Source of the DNA: Streptomyces chryseus
GTDB lineage: Bacteria; Actinomycetota; Actinomycetes; Streptomycetales; Streptomycetaceae
Direction of reading: 5' to 3'
Assembly: GCF_014650755.1 (NCBI RefSeq)
Contig: NZ_BMVO01000018.1
Span: forward strand, 62,001 to 126,000
DNA: 64,000 nt
The position numbers and the translations under genes were made by a program. Shown piece after piece: positions 1 to 8,265 of this stretch (the stretch's first letter is position 1; each line of letters begins with the position of its first letter). Under the pieces are notes generated by a model. It had not been told where the DNA came from, did not search any database, and saw only the letters and a program-made list of their open reading frames with translations.

Positions 1-287
1 CGGGCCGCGGTGTGATGCCGACGGCGGTCGCTCTCGCAGTCGACCACTGCTTCCGTACGGTCGGACTGCATCGCATCGAGGTCTGCATTCGCCCCGAGAA
101 CGCGCCCAGTCGCCGGGTCGTGGAAAAGCTCGGATTCCGCCAGGAAGGGCTGCGTCCCCGCTATCTCCACATCGACGGCGGGTGGCGCGACCATCTGGTC
201 TACGCGCTCACGGCGGAAGAAGTGCCCGAGGGGCTGCTGAACCGCTGGCACCAGGCACGACCCGGCACCTCGCGCAAAATGAAATAG
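1..287 (+). CDS. GNAT-family N-acetyltransferase (RimJ/RimL-like), 3' end only
   Basis: Only the C-terminal part is present; the frame is open through the left edge from base 3. It reads RGRGVMPTAVALAVDH, then HRIEVCIRPENAPSRRVVEK and LGFRQEGLRPRYLHIDG. This is the acetyl-CoA-binding loop and the 'NxxSRRVxEKLGF' segment of RimJ/RimL-type acetyltransferases, which acetylate N-terminal or small-molecule amines in the cytoplasm. The substrate cannot be told. In Streptomyces a gene of this type commonly sits between the molybdenum cofactor/glp genes and sepX/glpR, and the next gene here is sepX/glpR, so the context agrees. Confidence 0.85.
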   Translation, partial: GRGVMPTAVALAVDHCFRTVGLHRIEVCIRPENAPSRRVVEKLGFRQEGLRPRYLHIDGGWRDHLVYALTAEEVPEGLLNRWHQARPGTSRKMK

Positions 288-443
288 TTGTTCGAATTAC
301 ATCGGGTGCCGACTGCAAAAGGACACACAAAGCAGCCTGTTGATCCGATCAGCCACAAAAAAGTTCGAGTTATCAGCCAGATCGTGCGACACACCGGCTC
401 AATTGGCGGATGGCCTTGCGCGAACCCCTCTACGGTGTGGGGT

Positions 444-1547
444 GTGAGCAGCAGCGGCCTGATCTACGCAGTCATCGTCGGGGCCTGGGCCGCCTACTTG
501 GTGCCGATGTGGCTCCGCAGGCAGGACGAGCTCAACGAAGCCCGTCCGACGGAACGCTTCAGCACCGCCATCCGGCTGCTGTCCGGACGGGCGGCAATGG
601 AGCGCCGATACGCCAGGGAGCTTCAGGAGCGCGCCGCGGGTGAGGCGGAGCACGACGTGGACCCGGACGCCGTCACGGACCGAATGAGTTCCGTCGACGT
701 CCGGGCCTTCGCCGTGCCCCCGACGCAGGAGACCGAGCGCCCTCCCGCACGGGAGGACGTGCGGGAGGAGGCGCGCGAGAGCGCACGGGAGGCGGCACGG
801 GCGCAACGCCGTGCGCGCACGGCGAGTGCGGCCGCCGAACGCGCCCGGCGCTCGAAGGTCCTCGCGCGCCGTCGGCGCACCACTGTGATCCTCTTCCTCG
901 CCTTCACCCTCGGCGCGATCGTCGCGGCGGTCGGCGGGCTGCGGTTCCTGTGGGCGCCGGCCATCCCCGCCGTGCTGCTGAGCACGTACATCGTGCACTT
1001 GCGGACCACTGAGCGGCGGCGCTTCGCCTTCACCATGGACCGGCGCAGGGCGGAGGCGGCGGCGCAGCGGCTGCGCGAGCGCCGCCCGCACCCGGGCCGC
1101 CGGCCGGCTTCCGCGGAGCCGGAAGAGGAGCCTGTCGTACGACCCGAGCCCGAGCCGGCGCCCGCCGTCTCGCCGCAGGAGGCGGGCCGCCGGGCGCTGG
1201 TGGAGCAGACGGACCACGCGGAGTGGGTGGACCAGCAGCGCGAGCGGGAGCGCGGCGCGGCCCACGGCGAGAGCTGGGACCCGGTCCCGGTCCCGCTGCC
1301 GACGTACGTCACCGCCCCCGTCGCCCCGCGCGCCACCGGCAGCGTCGACTTCGGGGACCCGGGCACCTGGAGCTCGGCGCGGTCGAGCACCGCCGAGCCG
1401 ACCCCCGCCCCCGAGGCCCCGGCCGCCGCCGAAGCGCCCCAGGGCCGCCGCGCGAACCCGGCCCGCCGCGACCGCGGCGGCCGCGGCCGCACGCCGCTCT
1501 TCGACCAGTACGAGGACGGAGACCGGCCCCGGGCGGTCAACGAGTGA
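444..1547 (+). CDS. sepX: Actinobacterial divisome membrane protein SepX / Glp receptor GlpR
   Basis: About 367 aa from the GTG at 444. An upstream ATG-like extension from 288 is rejected because the family begins with the membrane segment SSGLIYAVIVGAWAAYLVPM directly after the start. A second membrane hairpin lies near residues 145-190 (TVILFLAFTLGAIVAAVGGL and following), flanked by highly charged Arg/Glu-rich stretches. The C-terminal half is low-complexity Pro/Ala/Arg/Glu. This architecture and the position beside a RimJ-like GNAT and a tRNA match the conserved actinobacterial protein called SepX in Streptomyces and GlpR in corynebacteria, which acts at septa with the gephyrin-like protein Glp. 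The function is inferred from the family; nothing in the window tests it. Confidence 0.8.
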   Translation: MSSSGLIYAVIVGAWAAYLVPMWLRRQDELNEARPTERFSTAIRLLSGRAAMERRYARELQERAAGEAEHDVDPDAVTDRMSSVDVRAFAVPPTQETERPPAREDVREEARESAREAARAQRRARTASAAAERARRSKVLARRRRTTVILFLAFTLGAIVAAVGGLRFLWAPAIPAVLLSTYIVHLRTTERRRFAFTMDRRRAEAAAQRLRERRPHPGRRPASAEPEEEPVVRPEPEPAPAVSPQEAGRRALVEQTDHAEWVDQQRERERGAAHGESWDPVPVPLPTYVTAPVAPRATGSVDFGDPGTWSSARSSTAEPTPAPEAPAAAEAPQGRRANPARRDRGGRGRTPLFDQYEDGDRPRAVNE

Positions 1548-1607
1548 CCTGCGGGGAGCGGATTTTTGAGCACCCCGATCGAGGTGCTAAAGTTTCACTC
1601 GTTGCAA

Positions 1608-1681
1608 GGGCCTGTGGCGCAGTCTGGTAGCGCACCTCGTTCGCATCGAGGGGGTCTGGGGTTCAAATCCCCACAGGTCCA
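1608..1681 (+). tRNA. tRNA-Ala (anticodon CGC)
   Basis: A complete cloverleaf. The acceptor GGGCCTG pairs with CAGGTCC, with discriminator A at 1681. The D-arm contains GGTAGCGC and the T-loop GTTCAAATC. The anticodon stem CCTCG/CGAGG encloses the loop TTCGCAT, giving anticodon CGC for codon GCG. CCA is not encoded in full. It follows sepX and is followed by a strong hairpin. Confidence 0.95.
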
Positions 1682-1721
1682 CCGCAATGGTGGTTCACGG
1701 GTCAGCCCGCGAACCGCTCAC

Positions 1722-1762
1722 CGAGATCCCGCTCGGACGGTCACCGTCCGCGCGGGATCTCG
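1722..1762 (+). terminator. Hairpin terminator after tRNA-Ala
   Basis: A perfect 11-bp stem: CGAGATCCCGC (1722-1732) pairs with GCGGGATCTCG (1752-1762). Inside it is a second stem GGACGG/CCGTCC. It is followed by a short T-containing stretch (TCGTTTC). The position suits termination of the tRNA transcript. Confidence 0.75.
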
Positions 1763-2065
1763 TCGTTTCACGGCGCACCGCGCGCTCTGCCACCTCGTCG
1801 ATGGACGCCCCGTCCGCCGCGAGGGAGAGGTGACTCTTCGCCAGGTCGACCGCTTCGGTGCCGTCCTCGGCCTCCGCGCGACCCGCTCCCGCAACTTGCC
1901 CGTTCGAGCGATCAGTTCCGGCTTCGGGGCGATGGCGGCCGGGTTCCGGCCCAGCGTGTCGTGCGTCACCTGTCGGGAAACCGGAGCGATCACCTCAAGT
2001 CCACGGCGCCGGCCGGACGTCGAAGCCCCTGCCGGGGAAGCCCGGCGGGGGCTCGCCGGCCCGGT
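1763..2065. other. Gap of about 300 bp without a convincing gene
   Basis: No open frame here has a credible start and family match. On the minus strand one frame reads protein-like (for example AKSHLSLAADGASIDEVAER) but has no start codon upstream of that part and runs through the terminator hairpin. A second frame covers the other half. This could be a decayed gene end or chance high-GC coding-like sequence. Confidence 0.4.
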
Positions 2066-2548
2066 TCACCGCCCCAGCGGCTTGGCGAAGCAGCGGCTGT
2101 CCTCGTACTCGCGGAAGTGGCCGAACTTCTCGGTGGGGGTGTAACCGCACGAGAGGTAGAGGCCGATGGCCTCCGGCTGCTGCGTGCCCGTCTCCAGGAC
2201 CATCCGTCTGCGGCCGGCCGCCCGGGCGTCGTCCTCCAGGAGGGCCAGGATGCGGCGGGCCAGGCCGAGCCCCCGGCTCTCGGGGCGGACGTACATGCGC
2301 TTGATCTCGGCGTCGCCGTCCGCGTACCCCTCGCCGTTCTCGTCCTGCGAGCGCCAGGCGCCGGTGGCGACGGGGCGCTCCCGCTCGTCGTAGGCGATGA
2401 GGAAGAGACCACCCGGCGGCCGGAACATCGTGGGGTCGAGCGGCGTCGTGTCGCCCTGGCCGTCGTAGCGCTCGATGTACTCCTGCTGCACTTCTTCTTC
2501 GAGCTTCACGGCGTCGGGGTGGTCGTAGGGGCGCGGCTGTATATTCAT
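2066..2548 (-). CDS. GNAT-family N-acetyltransferase
   Basis: 160 aa from the ATG at 2548 (MNIQPRPYDHPDAVKLEEEV). The acetyl-CoA-binding signature is IKRMYVRPESRGLGLARRIL (R-x-x-G-L-G/A core), followed by [20 protein letters not shown] and a C-terminal GLYLSCGYTPTEKFG. These are the usual motifs A and B of GNAT enzymes. The substrate is unknown. It is divergent from exonuclease III with a 67-bp shared promoter region. A longer frame upstream of 2548 overlaps that region and was not used. Confidence 0.85.
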   Translation of the reverse strand: MNIQPRPYDHPDAVKLEEEVQQEYIERYDGQGDTTPLDPTMFRPPGGLFLIAYDERERPVATGAWRSQDENGEGYADGDAEIKRMYVRPESRGLGLARRILALLEDDARAAGRRRMVLETGTQQPEAIGLYLSCGYTPTEKFGHFREYEDSRCFAKPLGR

Positions 2549-2615
2549 GCGTATCAGCGTACTTCTATGCGGGGCCCGGCGTCCGGCCCCGGGCCGGTGT
2601 CTGTAGGGTGCCGGG

Positions 2616-3422
2616 ATGCTCACTGTGACCTCCGTGAATGTTAACGGTCTGCGCGCCGCCGCCAAGAAGGGCTTTGTGCCCTGGCTGGCCGGGACCTCCG
2701 CCGACGTGATCTGCCTCCAGGAGGTCCGGGCCGAACCGCAGCAGCTCCCGGAGGAGGTCCGCGCCCCGGAGGGCTGGCACGTCGTGCACGCCCCGGCGGC
2801 CGCGAAGGGGCGGGCGGGCGTCTCCCTCTACACGCGGCGGGAACCGGACCGGGTGCGGGTCGGCTTCGGCAGTGCCGAGTTCGACGGGAGCGGGCGGTAC
2901 GTCGAGGCGGACCTGCCCGGCGTCACGGTCGCCAGCCTCTATCTGCCGTCCGGCGAGGTGGGCACCGAGCGGCAGGACGAGAAGACGCGGTTCATGGACG
3001 CGTTCCTGCCCTACCTGAAGGGCCTGAAGGAGCGCGCGGCGGCGGACGGGCGCGAGGTGCTGGTCTGCGGCGACTGGAACATCGCCCACCAGGAGGCCGA
3101 CCTCAAGAACTGGAAGGCCAACCGCAAGTCCTCCGGGTTCCTGCCACAGGAGCGGGAGTGGATGACGCGGGTCTTCGACGAGGCCGGGTACGTCGACGTG
3201 GTGCGCGCCCTGCACCCCGGACAGGAGGGGCCGTACACCTGGTGGTCGTACCGGGGGAAGGCCTTCGACAACGACTCGGGATGGCGCATCGACTACGCCG
3301 TGGCGACCGAGGGCCTCGCGGGCCGGGCGGTCAAGGCGTACGTCGAGCGGGCGGCGAGCTACGACCTGCGCTGGTCGGACCACGCTCCGGTGACGACGGT
3401 CTTCGAGCAGCCGGGACTCTGA
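2616..3422 (+). CDS. xthA: Exodeoxyribonuclease III (Xth/AP endonuclease family)
   Basis: 268 aa, the normal length. It begins MLTVTSVNVNGLRAAAKKG. Metal and catalytic motifs of the endonuclease/exonuclease/phosphatase fold are all present: the N-terminal Asn (SVNVNGLRA), ICLQEVRA (catalytic Glu), LVCGDWNIAH (Asp/Asn), the terminal-domain W-W-S-Y region (YTWWSYRG), DSGWRIDYAV and the C-terminal SDHAPV. The enzyme cleaves at abasic sites and degrades 3' ends during base-excision repair. It converges on the MerR gene with only 4 bp between the stops. Confidence 0.95.
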   Translation: MLTVTSVNVNGLRAAAKKGFVPWLAGTSADVICLQEVRAEPQQLPEEVRAPEGWHVVHAPAAAKGRAGVSLYTRREPDRVRVGFGSAEFDGSGRYVEADLPGVTVASLYLPSGEVGTERQDEKTRFMDAFLPYLKGLKERAAADGREVLVCGDWNIAHQEADLKNWKANRKSSGFLPQEREWMTRVFDEAGYVDVVRALHPGQEGPYTWWSYRGKAFDNDSGWRIDYAVATEGLAGRAVKAYVERAASYDLRWSDHAPVTTVFEQPGL

Positions 3423-3426
3423 GCCC

Positions 3427-4170
3427 CTAGGCGTCGGAGTCGGGCGCCCGGGCTTCCTTCCCGGTGCGCAGCAGGCGGTCCAGGGCCATGGACAGCTCCG
3501 CCTCGACGACGCTCTTGGCGAGCGGGCGCAGGCGTTCCAGGGGCGCGTCGGCCGCCGCGCCCCGGGGCGGCCCGTCCTCTCCGGCCGGCTCCTCGGCGAG
3601 ATGCGAGCGGACCATGGTGGCGAAGATCTCCGCCATGGCCGTCGTGTGCTCGCGCACCTGCCGGCCGGCCTGGAGCACGGCGGCCAGCGGGACGCCCTCG
3701 CGCACCAGGGCCGCCGACACGTCCAGCAGGCGGCGGCTGACGTGGACGATCTCCTCGCCGTCCGTGGCGAGGTAGCCGAGGTCGAGCGCCGCGGCGAGGT
3801 TCTCGGTGGTGACCTCGCCCGCGAAGTGGTCGGCGAGGGCCTCCGGGGTGAGCCGGACCGGGGTCTCCTCCGTCCACGCGGGGGCTGCGGCGTCCTCGTC
3901 GAGCCCGAAGAGCTCGCCGACGCCCCGGCCGCTCTCGAAGGTGGCGACCAGGTCCGCGATGCCGTTCAGGGTGTGGCCGCGCTCCAGGAGGGCGGCGATG
4001 GTCCGCAGCCGAGCCAGGTGCCGGTCGTCGTACCAGGCGATGCGGCCCTCGCGGCGCGGCGGCGGCAGCAGCTTGCGCTCGCGGTAGAAGCGCAGGGTGC
4101 GCACGGGAATGCCGGCCTTCCCGGCCAGTTCCTCCATGCGGTACTCGCGGGCTCCTGCGGCTTCGTCCAC
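3427..4170 (-). CDS. MerR-family transcriptional regulator
   Basis: 247 aa from GTG 4170; an internal ATG a few codons later is an alternative start. The N-terminal winged helix is classic MerR: YRMEELAGKAGIPVRTLRFY, then RERKLLPPPRREGRIAWYDD and HLARLRTIAALLERGHTL. The C-terminal two thirds are helical and lack a Cys pair, so this is not an obvious metal-type MerR. The gene is divergent from the FMO/hydrolase/SDR operon at 4303-7699, and I infer that it controls that operon and itself. Confidence 0.85.
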   Translation of the reverse strand: MDEAAGAREYRMEELAGKAGIPVRTLRFYRERKLLPPPRREGRIAWYDDRHLARLRTIAALLERGHTLNGIADLVATFESGRGVGELFGLDEDAAAPAWTEETPVRLTPEALADHFAGEVTTENLAAALDLGYLATDGEEIVHVSRRLLDVSAALVREGVPLAAVLQAGRQVREHTTAMAEIFATMVRSHLAEEPAGEDGPPRGAAADAPLERLRPLAKSVVEAELSMALDRLLRTGKEARAPDSDA

Positions 4171-4184
4171 GGGGGAAAGCCTAT

Positions 4185-4201
4185 GTTGTACCGCCGGTAA
4201 C
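4185..4201. promoter_or_regulatory. Possible MerR operator in the divergent promoter
   Basis: GTTGTACCGCCGGTAAC is an imperfect inverted repeat (GTT..ACC / GGTAAC) about 15 bp upstream of the MerR start, in the 132-bp region shared with the FMO operon. The assignment rests only on symmetry and position. Confidence 0.3.
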
Positions 4202-4302
4202 TTTCTGCCGTCCGCCCCCTACCCATCAGTACGCCACTGCTCTACTCTCCGAACCATGCCAGTGATCGCTGGCAGAGTCGCGGGATCGCGGGAGGCGTCG
4301 GC

Positions 4303-5838
4303 ATGGCCGAGCACGAGCACGTACGAGTGGCGGTGATCGGATCCGGATTCGGCGGCCTGGGCGCCGCGGTCCGGCTGCGCCGCGAGGGGATCACCGACTT
4401 CGTCGTCCTGGAGCGCGCCGGATCGGTGGGCGGCACCTGGCGCGACAACAGCTACCCGGGCTGCGCGTGCGACGTACCGTCCCACCTGTACTCGTTCTCG
4501 TTCGCGCCCAATCCCGACTGGCCGCGCACCTTCTCGGGGCAGGAGCACATCCGGGCGTACCTGGAGCACGTCGCCGACACCTTCGGGCTGCGGCCGCAGA
4601 TCCGGCTGAACCACGAAGTCGTGATGATGCGCTGGGACGGCGACGCGCTGCGCTGGGAGATCGAGACCGCGCAGGGGAGGCTGAGCGCCGATGTGGTGGT
4701 CTCCGCGACCGGGCCGCTGTCGGACCCGAAGACTCCGGACATCCCCGGCCTCGACGGCTTCCCCGGCAAGGTCTTCCACTCGGCGCGGTGGGACCACGAC
4801 TACGACCTGCGCGGCAAGCGCGTCGCCATGATCGGGACGGGCGCGTCCGCGATCCAGATCGTGCCGTCGATCCAGCCCGACGTGGCGCAGCTGACGCTCT
4901 TCCAGCGGACGCCGCCGTGGGTGATGCCGCGCATGGACCGGGCGATCACCGGCCCGGAGCGCTGGCTGCACCGGCAGCTTCCGTTCACCGGCAAGGCGCG
5001 GCGCGGACTGCTCTTCGGCATACGGGAGTTGCAGGTCACGGCGTTCACCAAGCATCCGAAGCAGCTGGGCGCCATCGAGTCGCTCGCCAAGGCCAACATG
5101 GCCAAGGCGATCAAGGACCCGCAGCTGCGGGCCAAGCTGACTCCCTCGTACCGGATCGGCTGCAAGCGCATCCTGCTGTCCAGCTCGTACTACCCGGCGC
5201 TCGCCCAGCGCAATGTGGAGGTGGTGGCCTCGGGGCTCAAGGAGGTGCGCGGCTCCACGGTGGTGGCGGCCGACGGGACCGAGGCGGAGGTCGACGCGAT
5301 CGTCTTCGGCACCGGCTTCCACGTCACCGACATGCCGATCGCCGAGCGGGTCGTCGGCGCGGACGGCATCACGCTCGCCGAGGCGTGGAAGGACGGGATG
5401 GAGTCGCTGCGCGGTGCGACGGCGGCCGGCTTCCCCAACTGGATGACGATCATCGGTCCCAACACGGGCCTGGGCAACAGCTCGATGATCCTGATGATCG
5501 AGTCCCAGCTCAACTACCTGGCCGACTACATGCGCCAGTTGCGGGTGCTGGGCGGCCGGGCGGCGCTCGGGGCGCGGGCGTCGGCCGTGCACGCGTGGAA
5601 CCGGCGGGTGCAGGACCGGATGAAGCGGACCGTGTGGAACACGGGCGGCTGTGACAGCTGGTACCTGGACGCCAACGGCCGCAACACCACCATCTGGCCG
5701 GGCACGCCGAGCGAGTTCCGGCGCGCGACGCGGGCGGTGAACCTCGCGGAGTACGAGGTCGTCCGGGCGCGGGCCGAGCAGGAGACGGCCGGAGACCGGG
5801 CCGGGACCGCCACCGGGGCCGCGGAGGCCGTCGCGTGA
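4303..5838 (+). CDS. Flavin-containing monooxygenase, Baeyer-Villiger type
   Basis: 511 aa. The FAD-binding Rossmann motif is VAVIGSGFGGLGAAVRLRRE at residues 9-28. The BVMO-like fingerprint F-x-G-x3-H-x3-W appears as FPGKVFHSARW near residue 155, directly before the NADPH-binding Rossmann motif VAMIGTGASAIQIVP. ATG/FGTGFHV and the C-terminal WPG region complete the class B monooxygenase pattern. The expected chemistry is insertion of one oxygen next to a ketone, or heteroatom oxidation. It is the first gene of a three-gene operon, with a GTGA overlap into the hydrolase. The order FMO-hydrolase-SDR recalls the mycobacterial mymA cluster. Confidence 0.88.
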   Translation: MAEHEHVRVAVIGSGFGGLGAAVRLRREGITDFVVLERAGSVGGTWRDNSYPGCACDVPSHLYSFSFAPNPDWPRTFSGQEHIRAYLEHVADTFGLRPQIRLNHEVVMMRWDGDALRWEIETAQGRLSADVVVSATGPLSDPKTPDIPGLDGFPGKVFHSARWDHDYDLRGKRVAMIGTGASAIQIVPSIQPDVAQLTLFQRTPPWVMPRMDRAITGPERWLHRQLPFTGKARRGLLFGIRELQVTAFTKHPKQLGAIESLAKANMAKAIKDPQLRAKLTPSYRIGCKRILLSSSYYPALAQRNVEVVASGLKEVRGSTVVAADGTEAEVDAIVFGTGFHVTDMPIAERVVGADGITLAEAWKDGMESLRGATAAGFPNWMTIIGPNTGLGNSSMILMIESQLNYLADYMRQLRVLGGRAALGARASAVHAWNRRVQDRMKRTVWNTGGCDSWYLDANGRNTTIWPGTPSEFRRATRAVNLAEYEVVRARAEQETAGDRAGTATGAAEAVA

Positions 5839-6821
5839 GCCGGCTGATGAAGGGCGAGGGCGAGCCGCTCGTCGCCTCGCGCGAACTGACCGCCGTCTCC
5901 GCCGACGGATCGCGCCTGCACGTCGAGGTGTACGGGCGCGAAGGCGCCCCCGCGCTGGTGCTGGCGCACGGCTGGACCTGCTCGACGCTCTTCTGGTCGG
6001 CGCAGATACGGGAGCTGGCCGGTTCCGGCGCGTACCGGGTCGTCGCCTACGACCAGCGGGGACACGGGCGCTCGCCGGCCGTCGGGCCGGACGGCTACAG
6101 CACCGACTCCCTCGCCGACGACCTCGAAGCGGTGCTCGCCGCCGCGCTCGCGCCCGGTGAGCGGGCCGTGCTGGCCGGGCATTCCATGGGCGGCATGACG
6201 ATCATGGCCGCCGCCGGGCGGCCCGCGTTCCGCGAGCACGCGGCGGCCGTCCTGCTGTGCAGCACCGGCAGTGCGCGGCTGGTCGCGGAGTCGCTCGTCC
6301 TGCCGATGCGCGCGGGGCGGCTGCGGACGCGGTTCACGCGGGCCGTGCTGGGGGCGCGGGCGCCGCTGGGGCCCGTCACTCCGCTGTCGAAGAAGATCCT
6401 CAAGTACGCCACGATGGGGCCCGGGGCCGCGCCGGAGCGGGTGGCGCAGTGCGCGCGTATCGTCCACGCCTGTCCGCGTGCGGCGCGGGTGGCCTGGTCG
6501 CATGTGCTCGGCGAGCTGGACCTCGGCGCGGGGATGCGGGAGTTGACCGTACCCACCGCCGTCCTCGCGGGGAGCGCCGACCGGCTGACGCCGCCCGTCC
6601 ACGCCCGCGAGATCGAGGCGGCGCTGCCGCACTCGCTGGGGCTCACCGAACTGACCGGGGTCGGGCACATGACGCCCGTGGAGGCTCCGGAGGCCGTCAC
6701 GGCGAAGCTCCGGGAGCTGGTGAGCACGTACGTCACCGGTCCGGCGGCGGTGGCCGGGGCGACCGAAGTGGCCGAAGCGGCCGAAGTGACCGCAGGGGAA
6801 GCTAAGGAGCAGGCCGTATGA
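5835..6821 (+). CDS. Alpha/beta hydrolase
   Basis: 328 aa, starting at a GTG that overlaps the FMO stop (GTGA). The fold signatures are ALVLAHGWTCSTLFW (oxyanion HG), YDQRGHGRSP and the nucleophile elbow VLAGHSMGGMTI (G-H-S-M-G-G). The catalytic Asp region is AVLAGSADRLTP and the catalytic His is in GVGHMTPVEAP. The last 35 residues are Ala/Val/Glu-rich repeats (VAEAAEVTA). In this operon it would hydrolyse the ester or lactone made by the monooxygenase; that role is inferred from gene order. It overlaps the SDR by ATGA. Confidence 0.88.
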   Translation: MSRLMKGEGEPLVASRELTAVSADGSRLHVEVYGREGAPALVLAHGWTCSTLFWSAQIRELAGSGAYRVVAYDQRGHGRSPAVGPDGYSTDSLADDLEAVLAAALAPGERAVLAGHSMGGMTIMAAAGRPAFREHAAAVLLCSTGSARLVAESLVLPMRAGRLRTRFTRAVLGARAPLGPVTPLSKKILKYATMGPGAAPERVAQCARIVHACPRAARVAWSHVLGELDLGAGMRELTVPTAVLAGSADRLTPPVHAREIEAALPHSLGLTELTGVGHMTPVEAPEAVTAKLRELVSTYVTGPAAVAGATEVAEAAEVTAGEAKEQAV

Positions 6822-7699
6822 GCAGCAGGCGGAGTCTCGAAGGTCAGGTCGCGGTCGTCACCGGCGCGGCGCGCGGAGTCGGCGAGCTGCTGGCCCGCAA
6901 ACTGTCGGCGCGCGGCGCGAAGGTGGCGCTGGTCGGCCTGGAGCCGGACGAGCTGAAGGCGGTGGCGGGGCGGCTGCACGCCGAGGCGGACTGGTGGTAC
7001 GCCGATGTCACCGACCACGAGGCGATGGCGCGGGTCGCGCGGGAGGTGAAGGAGCGGTTCGGGAAGGTCGACATCGTCGTCGCCAACGCGGGCGTCGCCT
7101 CCGGGGGGCCGTTCGTGGACTCCGACCCGGTCGCCTGGCGGCGGGTCATCGAGGTCAACCTGATCGGCGGGGCGGTGACCGGACGGGCGTTCCTGCCGGT
7201 GCTCATGGAGAGCCGGGGGTACTTCCTCCAGATCGCCTCGCTGGCAGCCATCACGCCGGCGCCGATGATGACGGCGTACTGCGCGTCCAAGTCCGGCGTC
7301 GAGGCGTTCGCGCACTCGCTGCGGGCCGAGGTCGGGTACCGGGGCGTGCGGGTCGGGGTCGGCTATCTGTCGTGGACCGACACCGACATGGTGCGCGGCG
7401 CGGACCAGGACGACGTGATGCGCGAGCTGCGGCAGCGGCTGCCGTGGCCGTCCAACCGGACGTACCCGCTCGGCCCGGCGGTGGACCGGATCGTCGCCGG
7501 GATCGAACGGCGCTCCTCGCACGTGTACGCGCAGTGGTGGCTGCGGGGGATGCAGTCCGTGCGGGGGTACCTGCCGGCGGTCATCGGTGCGGTGGGGCAG
7601 CGGGAGATGAAGCGCTTCGAGCCTCGGCTTGCGGGAGTCTCCACGGGTCTGGTGGGGGCGGGCGGCGAGGCGGACGAGAAGGCGCGCGCGCAGGGGTGA
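6818..7699 (+). CDS. Short-chain dehydrogenase/reductase (SDR)
   Basis: 293 aa. The cofactor motif is VVTGAARGVGELLARKL (TGxxxGxG). Further SDR features are the DVTD segment, VVANAGVASGG (NAG), the catalytic Ser region LQIASLAAITP and YCASKSGVEAFAHSL (Y-x-x-x-K). These are classical SDR residues. The sequence after the cofactor motif has no clear acidic residue selecting NADH, so the cofactor is left open. The ATGA overlap makes it the last gene of the operon. It probably interconverts an alcohol and the ketone used by the monooxygenase. Confidence 0.88.
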   Translation: MSSRRSLEGQVAVVTGAARGVGELLARKLSARGAKVALVGLEPDELKAVAGRLHAEADWWYADVTDHEAMARVAREVKERFGKVDIVVANAGVASGGPFVDSDPVAWRRVIEVNLIGGAVTGRAFLPVLMESRGYFLQIASLAAITPAPMMTAYCASKSGVEAFAHSLRAEVGYRGVRVGVGYLSWTDTDMVRGADQDDVMRELRQRLPWPSNRTYPLGPAVDRIVAGIERRSSHVYAQWWLRGMQSVRGYLPAVIGAVGQREMKRFEPRLAGVSTGLVGAGGEADEKARAQG

Positions 7700-7860
7700 G
7701 GGCGCGGGTCCGGGGTGCGGGCGTACGCGACGCCCACCGGGCGATGTCACCGGCTGTAGTGGTCGAAATGCGCTGAATGTCCGGTCGTGTCAGTCTGGTC
7801 GAGGCCCCATGGGGGGCGGAAACAGCCGCACCCCCTCACACCCCAATAGGAGTGAACCTC

Positions 7861-8103
7861 ATGGGTATCGCAGACCAGTTCAAGGACAAGGCGCAGGAGC
7901 TCGCGGACCAGGCGAAGCAGGCCAAGCAGCGCAAGCAGGGCGACCAGGGCGCCCAGCGCGACCCGGGCGCGCGGGTACCGGCCGGTGCGCCGGACGAGGC
8001 GTCGGAGCGCATGCGCCGGGCCCGGGAGGACCGGGACCTGGGCGTGAACGACGACGTGCTCCTCGACGACGAGCGTGACGCGGGCCAGGAGCGCTACCGG
8101 TAA
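7861..8103 (+). CDS. Small charged helical protein of unknown function
   Basis: 80 aa from the ATG at 7861, with a good ribosome site AGGAG about 9 bp upstream. An in-frame upstream start at 7777 has none. It begins MGIADQFKDKAQELADQAKQ and is almost wholly amphipathic helix rich in Lys, Gln, Glu, Ala and Arg, ending in a D/E/R tail (NDDVLLDDERDAGQERYR). There is no Cys, membrane segment or signal peptide. It resembles small LEA-like or CsbD-like stress proteins in composition only. It is a stand-alone transcription unit followed by two terminators. Confidence 0.75.
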   Translation: MGIADQFKDKAQELADQAKQAKQRKQGDQGAQRDPGARVPAGAPDEASERMRRAREDRDLGVNDDVLLDDERDAGQERYR

Positions 8104-8118
8104 CTGGTCTTGACGTGG

Positions 8119-8147
8119 GTCCGCGAGGCGCTGTGCGCCTCGCGGAC
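8119..8147. terminator. Hairpin terminator, convergent genes
   Basis: A perfect 12-bp stem: GTCCGCGAGGCG pairs with CGCCTCGCGGAC around the loop CTGTG. It lies just after the 80-aa protein and can serve both strands. Confidence 0.75.
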
Positions 8148-8160
8148 TTCGCGGAGGGGA

Positions 8161-8191
8161 GAGCGCACCCGGGTTCACCGCGGGTGCGCTC
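8161..8191. terminator. Second hairpin terminator, tandem
   Basis: GAGCGCACCCG pairs with CGGGTGCGCTC (11 bp) with a 9-base loop, 13 bp after the previous hairpin. It is placed to stop the ECF41 sigma transcript coming from the right. Confidence 0.7.
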
Positions 8192-8265
8192 TTCGCACGG
8201 TGTGGCGGGCGGGGCAGCCGGGTCCGGCGCCCGCCCGCCCCCAAGTCACCGACGCGCCACCCGGA

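Noticed and set aside
1718-1993. A 91-aa minus-strand frame after tRNA-Ala as an integrase remnant
   Set aside because: No catalytic Arg/His/Tyr motifs of tyrosine recombinases are visible, and the frame runs into the tRNA terminator. Left as unexplained sequence.
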